NCBI GenBank assembly: GCA_002315675.1
Contig: DCHP01000061.1
Location: forward strand, 1-10,494
Reading direction: 5' to 3'
DNA: 10,494 bases
DNA from: Rikenellaceae bacterium UBA1749
Lineage (GTDB): Bacteria > Bacteroidota > Bacteroidia > Bacteroidales > Rikenellaceae
Position 1 is the first letter of the stretch. Every line of letters starts with the position of its first letter. The notes beneath the pieces are model-generated. The model made no database searches. It was not told the origin of the DNA and was given only the letters and a program-made list of their open reading frames with translations. This document shows, one piece after another, positions 7,964-10,494 of the stretch. Position numbers and translations under genes: made by a program.

Positions 7964-8467
7964 ATGAAAAGGATATTTCTCTGTTTTTCTCTGCTTTTCC
8001 TGGGACTGCAGTCAATTTCTGCCCAATGGAAGGCATATTCATCCCAGGAATGTCTGAATACCCCGGTTGCGCACGAATTTATCAATCATGCATTGCATGG
8101 CCTGGTCGGTTCAAAGTCTGATACTGTTCATATCTATCATGATGAAGATTTTTCCTTTATTCTTCCTAACAATGAAAAATCTTTTGTGATTATCATAGAC
8201 AATGGTATTCCGTTGTTTGAATACAGGAAGATGGAAACATACCCGTTTGTTACCATAATTTCTGAAGATATAGGGGAGTGTACAGTTGAATTGTTGTCAC
8301 GATCAATAGAAATTCAAGATTCCTTTATTCTGAATTTTGAGAAAGTTCATCCTTTGTTCCAGAATACCATAATTTCCTGCAAGGAGAATTTCACTTCCTT
8401 TACCAAGGTCCTGCAATGGATTCAAAAAGGTGATGGATTTGTTGTCTTTAACCCAACTTTGACATAA
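7964..8467 (+). CDS. Small secreted protein of unknown function
   Basis: I do not recognise this 167-residue protein. The ATG at 7964 gives a standard Sec signal peptide: MKRIF, a hydrophobic core LCFSLLFLGLQ and a likely cleavage SISA|QW near residue 20. In-frame ATG at 7952 and TTG at 7937 would only add residues ahead of the basic N-region. There is no lipobox, so export to the periplasm or beyond is likely. The mature part (about 147 residues) is mixed alpha/beta, with a patch rich in Asp and His (TVHIYHDEDFSF), hydrophobic strands (SFVIIIDNGIPLFEY) and three cysteines (ECLN, GECT, ISCKEN). No transmembrane segment follows the signal. It is transcribed divergently from the GT5-like operon and lies just before the IS remnant; its reading frame appears intact, with a TAA stop about 80 bases before the proposed IS end. 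Confidence 0.75.
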   Translation: MKRIFLCFSLLFLGLQSISAQWKAYSSQECLNTPVAHEFINHALHGLVGSKSDTVHIYHDEDFSFILPNNEKSFVIIIDNGIPLFEYRKMETYPFVTIISEDIGECTVELLSRSIEIQDSFILNFEKVHPLFQNTIISCKENFTSFTKVLQWIQKGDGFVVFNPTLT

Positions 8468-8549
8468 AGCATAAATTTTCAGTTATTTTTCATTGAATTC
8501 AAGTGCCAGATTTAATATAACTGCCTGATAATCAACATCAGTTTGTTTC

Positions 8550-10161
8550 AGCTACCCGAGAAATCAAGTTTGTAGTACATTTTCCTTAAAATTATTGTGT
8601 ATACCTTTATGCCATGCATTTCATATCTGACATAAGGTATAATCCACATACTCAATGCGAAGACCACTATTATCGCATCAAGGAAAGTTACCGCGATGAA
8701 GCGGGAAGAGTCAAAACATGCCTTATGCTGAATCTAGGTTTCATGGACGAGAAGCTACAATCAGAAGATATCCGTGATATAGGTAAATGTCTGACTTATT
8801 TTATGAAGAATGGGACAGGAGACGGTCTATTCGGTAATACGATATCAGACTTCAACGAAACAGTTCAGCGCAAAGCAAGGGAATACTGGGAAATGATGAT
8901 CCAAGCTGGGTCTATCGACAGGATACTCAAGAAACATGAGATTGAGCACCGACAGGCCGAAAAACTTGTTGATGTGAATTCTATAAAACATACTGACGCA
9001 AGAGAAACCGGTGCAGAATGGGTATGTCTACAGACCATTAGAGAATTGAATATTGATAAATTCCTGGAAAACGAAGGATGGAGTAAAAGCAAAATAGACA
9101 CGTCAATCGCCCATTTGGTAACAAGGACCATATACAACTCATCTGAATTAAAGTCAATGAGAATTATGGACGACAATTCATCAATATGCGAATTATTATC
9201 TGGCAACACTACATGGCGTCCTGGTTTTCACAGCATATACAAAATTGCTTCAGACCTATACAAGATAAAAGACAAGTTGGAAGACTTTCTATGTCGTCGC
9301 ACCGACTCTCTATTTAATATCTCTAACAGCCTGATTTTATACGACTTAACTAATTTTTATTTTGAGAGTACGAAGCTCAATAGTAAGAAGGCTAAATTCG
9401 GTAGGTCCAAAGAGAAAAGAACCGATTGCAAGCTCCTAGTATTGGCATTGTGCATCAATCAACAGGGATTCATAAGGTATTCATCCATATTGGAAGGAAA
9501 CACTTCCGATCCGGATACCCTTCCTTCTATGATTGAAACAATCAGCGAAAGGACTCGCGTTCCGCATGACGAAACCAATAAACCGCTCGTTGTCCTAGAT
9601 GCTGGTATAGCATCGGAAGATAACCTCAGAAAAATAAAGAAGTATGGATATCATTACTTATGCGTCAGCAGAAAGAGACTTGCGGACTACAAATTGTCTG
9701 ATGATGCAAGAACTGTAACCGTCCTAGACTGTAAGAAGCAAAAGATACAACTCCGTGAAGTGAAACATGAAGGAGGTGATTATTACCTAGAGATAACATC
9801 CCCAATGAAAGAGATTAAGGAATCATCAATGAATCGCCAATTCAAGGAACGTTTTGAGACCATGCTGAATGCTGCAAAATCATCACTGATGAAATCTGGA
9901 GGAAAGAAGAACTATGAGAAGGTGATTGAACGTGTAGGAAAAGCTATTGCCAAATACCCGTCAATAGCCAAATTCTACGAAATCACGTATGTGCGGAGCG
10001 AGACGAATAGCAAAAACATGGGAGACATTCTATGGGAAATAAAAGATCCGACATCTATCGATAGATATAGTGGTGTGTATTTTCTAAGAACCGATATCCC
10101 AGAGTTGGGGGAAAGGCAAACATGGGATTATTATAACCTTATAAGAGAAATAGAATGTACG
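8550..10161 (+). mobile_element. Interrupted IS1634-type (IS4 superfamily) insertion sequence, left portion
   Basis: This segment contains the transposase gene of an IS1634-like element and, to its left, the likely IS end. The left boundary is a guess: a GC-richer motif GCTACCCGAGAAATCAAG at 8551-8568 stands out from the AT-rich flank and could begin the terminal inverted repeat. Its partner cannot be checked because the right part of the IS is not in the window. The right boundary at 10161 is where recognisable transposase sequence stops and the TTATGAGAAGT repeats begin. The missing part, about 50-60 codons plus the right terminal repeat, should lie beyond the window if this is an insertion, or be absent if it is a deletion. 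Confidence 0.6.
8614..10161 (+). pseudogene. IS1634-type DDE transposase, C-terminally interrupted
   Basis: The transposase shows the IS1634-branch layout of the IS4 superfamily. It has an N-terminal region starting MHFISDIRYNPHTQC, then the RNase H-like core with Asp244 in ILYDLTNFYFEST, Asp329 in VVLDAGIASEDN and the presumed third acidic residue Glu514 in NLIREIECT. A large insertion lies between the second and third acidic residues, and GVYFLRTDIPELGE precedes the third at 487-500. Family members continue after IECT with a basic helix and roughly 50-60 further residues ending the protein. Here the frame instead reads NYEKCIVMRS after Thr516 and continues as unrelated sequence to a stop at 10335, inside and antisense to the recombinase gene. 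The basic residue expected a few positions after the third acidic residue is lost, so the product is very probably inactive. The frame up to 10161 has no stop or frameshift, which suggests the interruption is recent. Confidence 0.85.
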
Positions 10162-10163
10162 AA

Positions 10164-10256
10164 TTATGAGAAGTGTATCGTTATGAGAAGTCTTACGACT
10201 ATTCTATCTAATAATCAAAGTCTTACAGATTTATTTCCTCGTTCGACTTCTCATAA
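10164..10256. repeat. Three-copy TTATGAGAAGT repeat cluster at the element end
   Basis: The 11-base motif TTATGAGAAGT occurs at 10164-10174 and 10181-10191 as direct copies 17 bases apart. It occurs again inverted, as ACTTCTCATAA, at 10246-10256. With flanks, copies one and three share ATTATGAGAAGT, and copies two and three share TTATGAGAAGTC. In the interval there is also a 9-base direct repeat AAGTCTTAC at 10188-10196 and 10218-10226. The cluster begins within 3 bases of the last family-like codon of the interrupted transposase and ends 5 bases before the recombinase stop codon. This is the position expected for recombinase binding sites at an element end. A hairpin from copies two and three would have a 54-base loop and no following U-run, so an ordinary terminator is less likely. 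Confidence 0.7.
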
Positions 10257-10261
10257 TAATA

Positions 10262-10494
10262 TTAATGTTTCAATCCTTTTAGCCAGTCACGTAAGTTCTT
10301 ATTACTCTTCCATGTCTTGCTCGAAGACTGGTTAGGCGTAAGGTCTGTATATGCTTTTTCAAGAGCTTCACGTTTAGCTTTAGAGTCTGCCCTAGCATAA
10401 ATATCTGTTGTCTGTATGGAAACATGCCCTAGAATATCTCTTATGTATACTATATTAACACCTGCTTGAAGTAAATGCATAGCTTTACTATGGC
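10262..10494 (-). CDS. Tyrosine recombinase/integrase, C-terminal fragment cut by the window edge
   Basis: The visible 76 residues are the C-terminal end of a tyrosine recombinase catalytic domain; the gene continues beyond the window. Reading through to the edge gives HSKAMHLLQAG, then VYIRDILGHVSIQTTDIYARAD. This is the family's box II: the first His follows what should be the catalytic Arg, LGH carries the second conserved His, and the Tyr in TDIYARAD is the nucleophile. The codon at the window edge ends in GC on this strand, compatible with CGC for that Arg. The internal Met at 10480 is not the true start, because conserved residues lie before it. The tail (REALEKAYTDLTPN, then RDWLKGLKH) is charged. 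The gene ends 5 bases from the repeat cluster, so it probably belongs to the element that interrupts the IS transposase. Confidence 0.88.
   Translation of the reverse strand, partial: HSKAMHLLQAGVNIVYIRDILGHVSIQTTDIYARADSKAKREALEKAYTDLTPNQSSSKTWKSNKNLRDWLKGLKH

Larger units (their letters stand above)
10162..10494 (-). mobile_element. End of a tyrosine-recombinase mobile element, inserted in the IS transposase gene (partial)
   Basis: From 10162 the sequence is unrelated to the IS. It begins with repeated TTATGAGAAGT motifs and then the 3' end of a tyrosine recombinase gene pointing toward the junction. This arrangement, recombinase genes transcribed toward an end carrying short repeats, fits a self-mobilising tyrosine-recombinase element whose boundary is at about 10162. 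Elements with three such genes in a row (recombinase-in-trio type) or other integrase-encoded transposons are candidates. Only one end is visible, so the class, length and cargo are unknown, and a deletion or rearrangement junction is an alternative. Confidence 0.5.

Noticed and set aside
10162..10335. The transposase reading frame stays open for 57 more codons after 10161, which would give a 573-residue protein.
   Set aside because: These codons do not resemble the family C-terminus, run through the repeat cluster and lie antisense to conserved recombinase codons. They are read-through into foreign sequence.
1..10494. tRNA or rRNA genes, CRISPR arrays, riboswitches or a replication origin.
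   Set aside because: I saw no regularly spaced repeat-spacer array, no cloverleaf or rRNA-like stretch and no recognisable riboswitch core. The only repeat cluster is the one at 10164-10256, which is too short and irregular for CRISPR.

Overview
The window looks like a chromosomal segment of an AT-rich member of the Bacteroidota, probably Bacteroidales. The evidence is a DUF4270 lipoprotein, a DUF4369/TlpA-like lipoprotein, several Bacteroidota-type lipoprotein signals, a TopA without zinc fingers, and a perfect Bacteroidota -7 promoter element (TATCTTTG) on the minus strand at 7761-7768. I did not identify the genus or species.

Left part (1-1946, plus strand): a lipoprotein with a DUF4369-like N-terminal half and a thioredoxin fold that has lost its CxxC pair, followed 5 bases later by a LpxH-type UDP-2,3-diacylglucosamine pyrophosphatase of lipid A synthesis. 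A convergent gap of 236 bases (1947-2182) with no recognisable gene follows.

Middle part (2183-7717, minus strand): a tightly packed four-gene operon, read right to left. It encodes a short starch-synthase-like (GT5 N-terminal domain only) protein, a DUF4270 lipoprotein, DNA topoisomerase I (topA) and a DusB-type tRNA-dihydrouridine synthase. The first pair of genes overlaps and the next two gaps are 5 and 3 bases. The promoter lies in the divergent region 7718-7963, which also carries a 7-bp-stem inverted repeat.

Right part (7964-10494): a small secreted protein of unknown function on the plus strand, then a mobile-DNA region. An IS1634-type (IS4 superfamily, DDE) transposase gene starts at 8614 and keeps family-like sequence up to codon 516 (base 10161), just past its third catalytic acidic residue. 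There it switches abruptly to unrelated sequence carrying three copies of an 11-bp motif, TTATGAGAAGT: two direct copies 17 bp apart and one inverted. Immediately beyond, on the minus strand and running off the window end, is the C-terminal part of a tyrosine recombinase. The simplest reading is that a tyrosine-recombinase element has inserted into, or recombined with, the IS transposase gene, and that 10162-10260 is the end of that element. This nested junction and its repeats are the most interesting part of the window. The rest is ordinary core genome with some diverged enzyme relatives.
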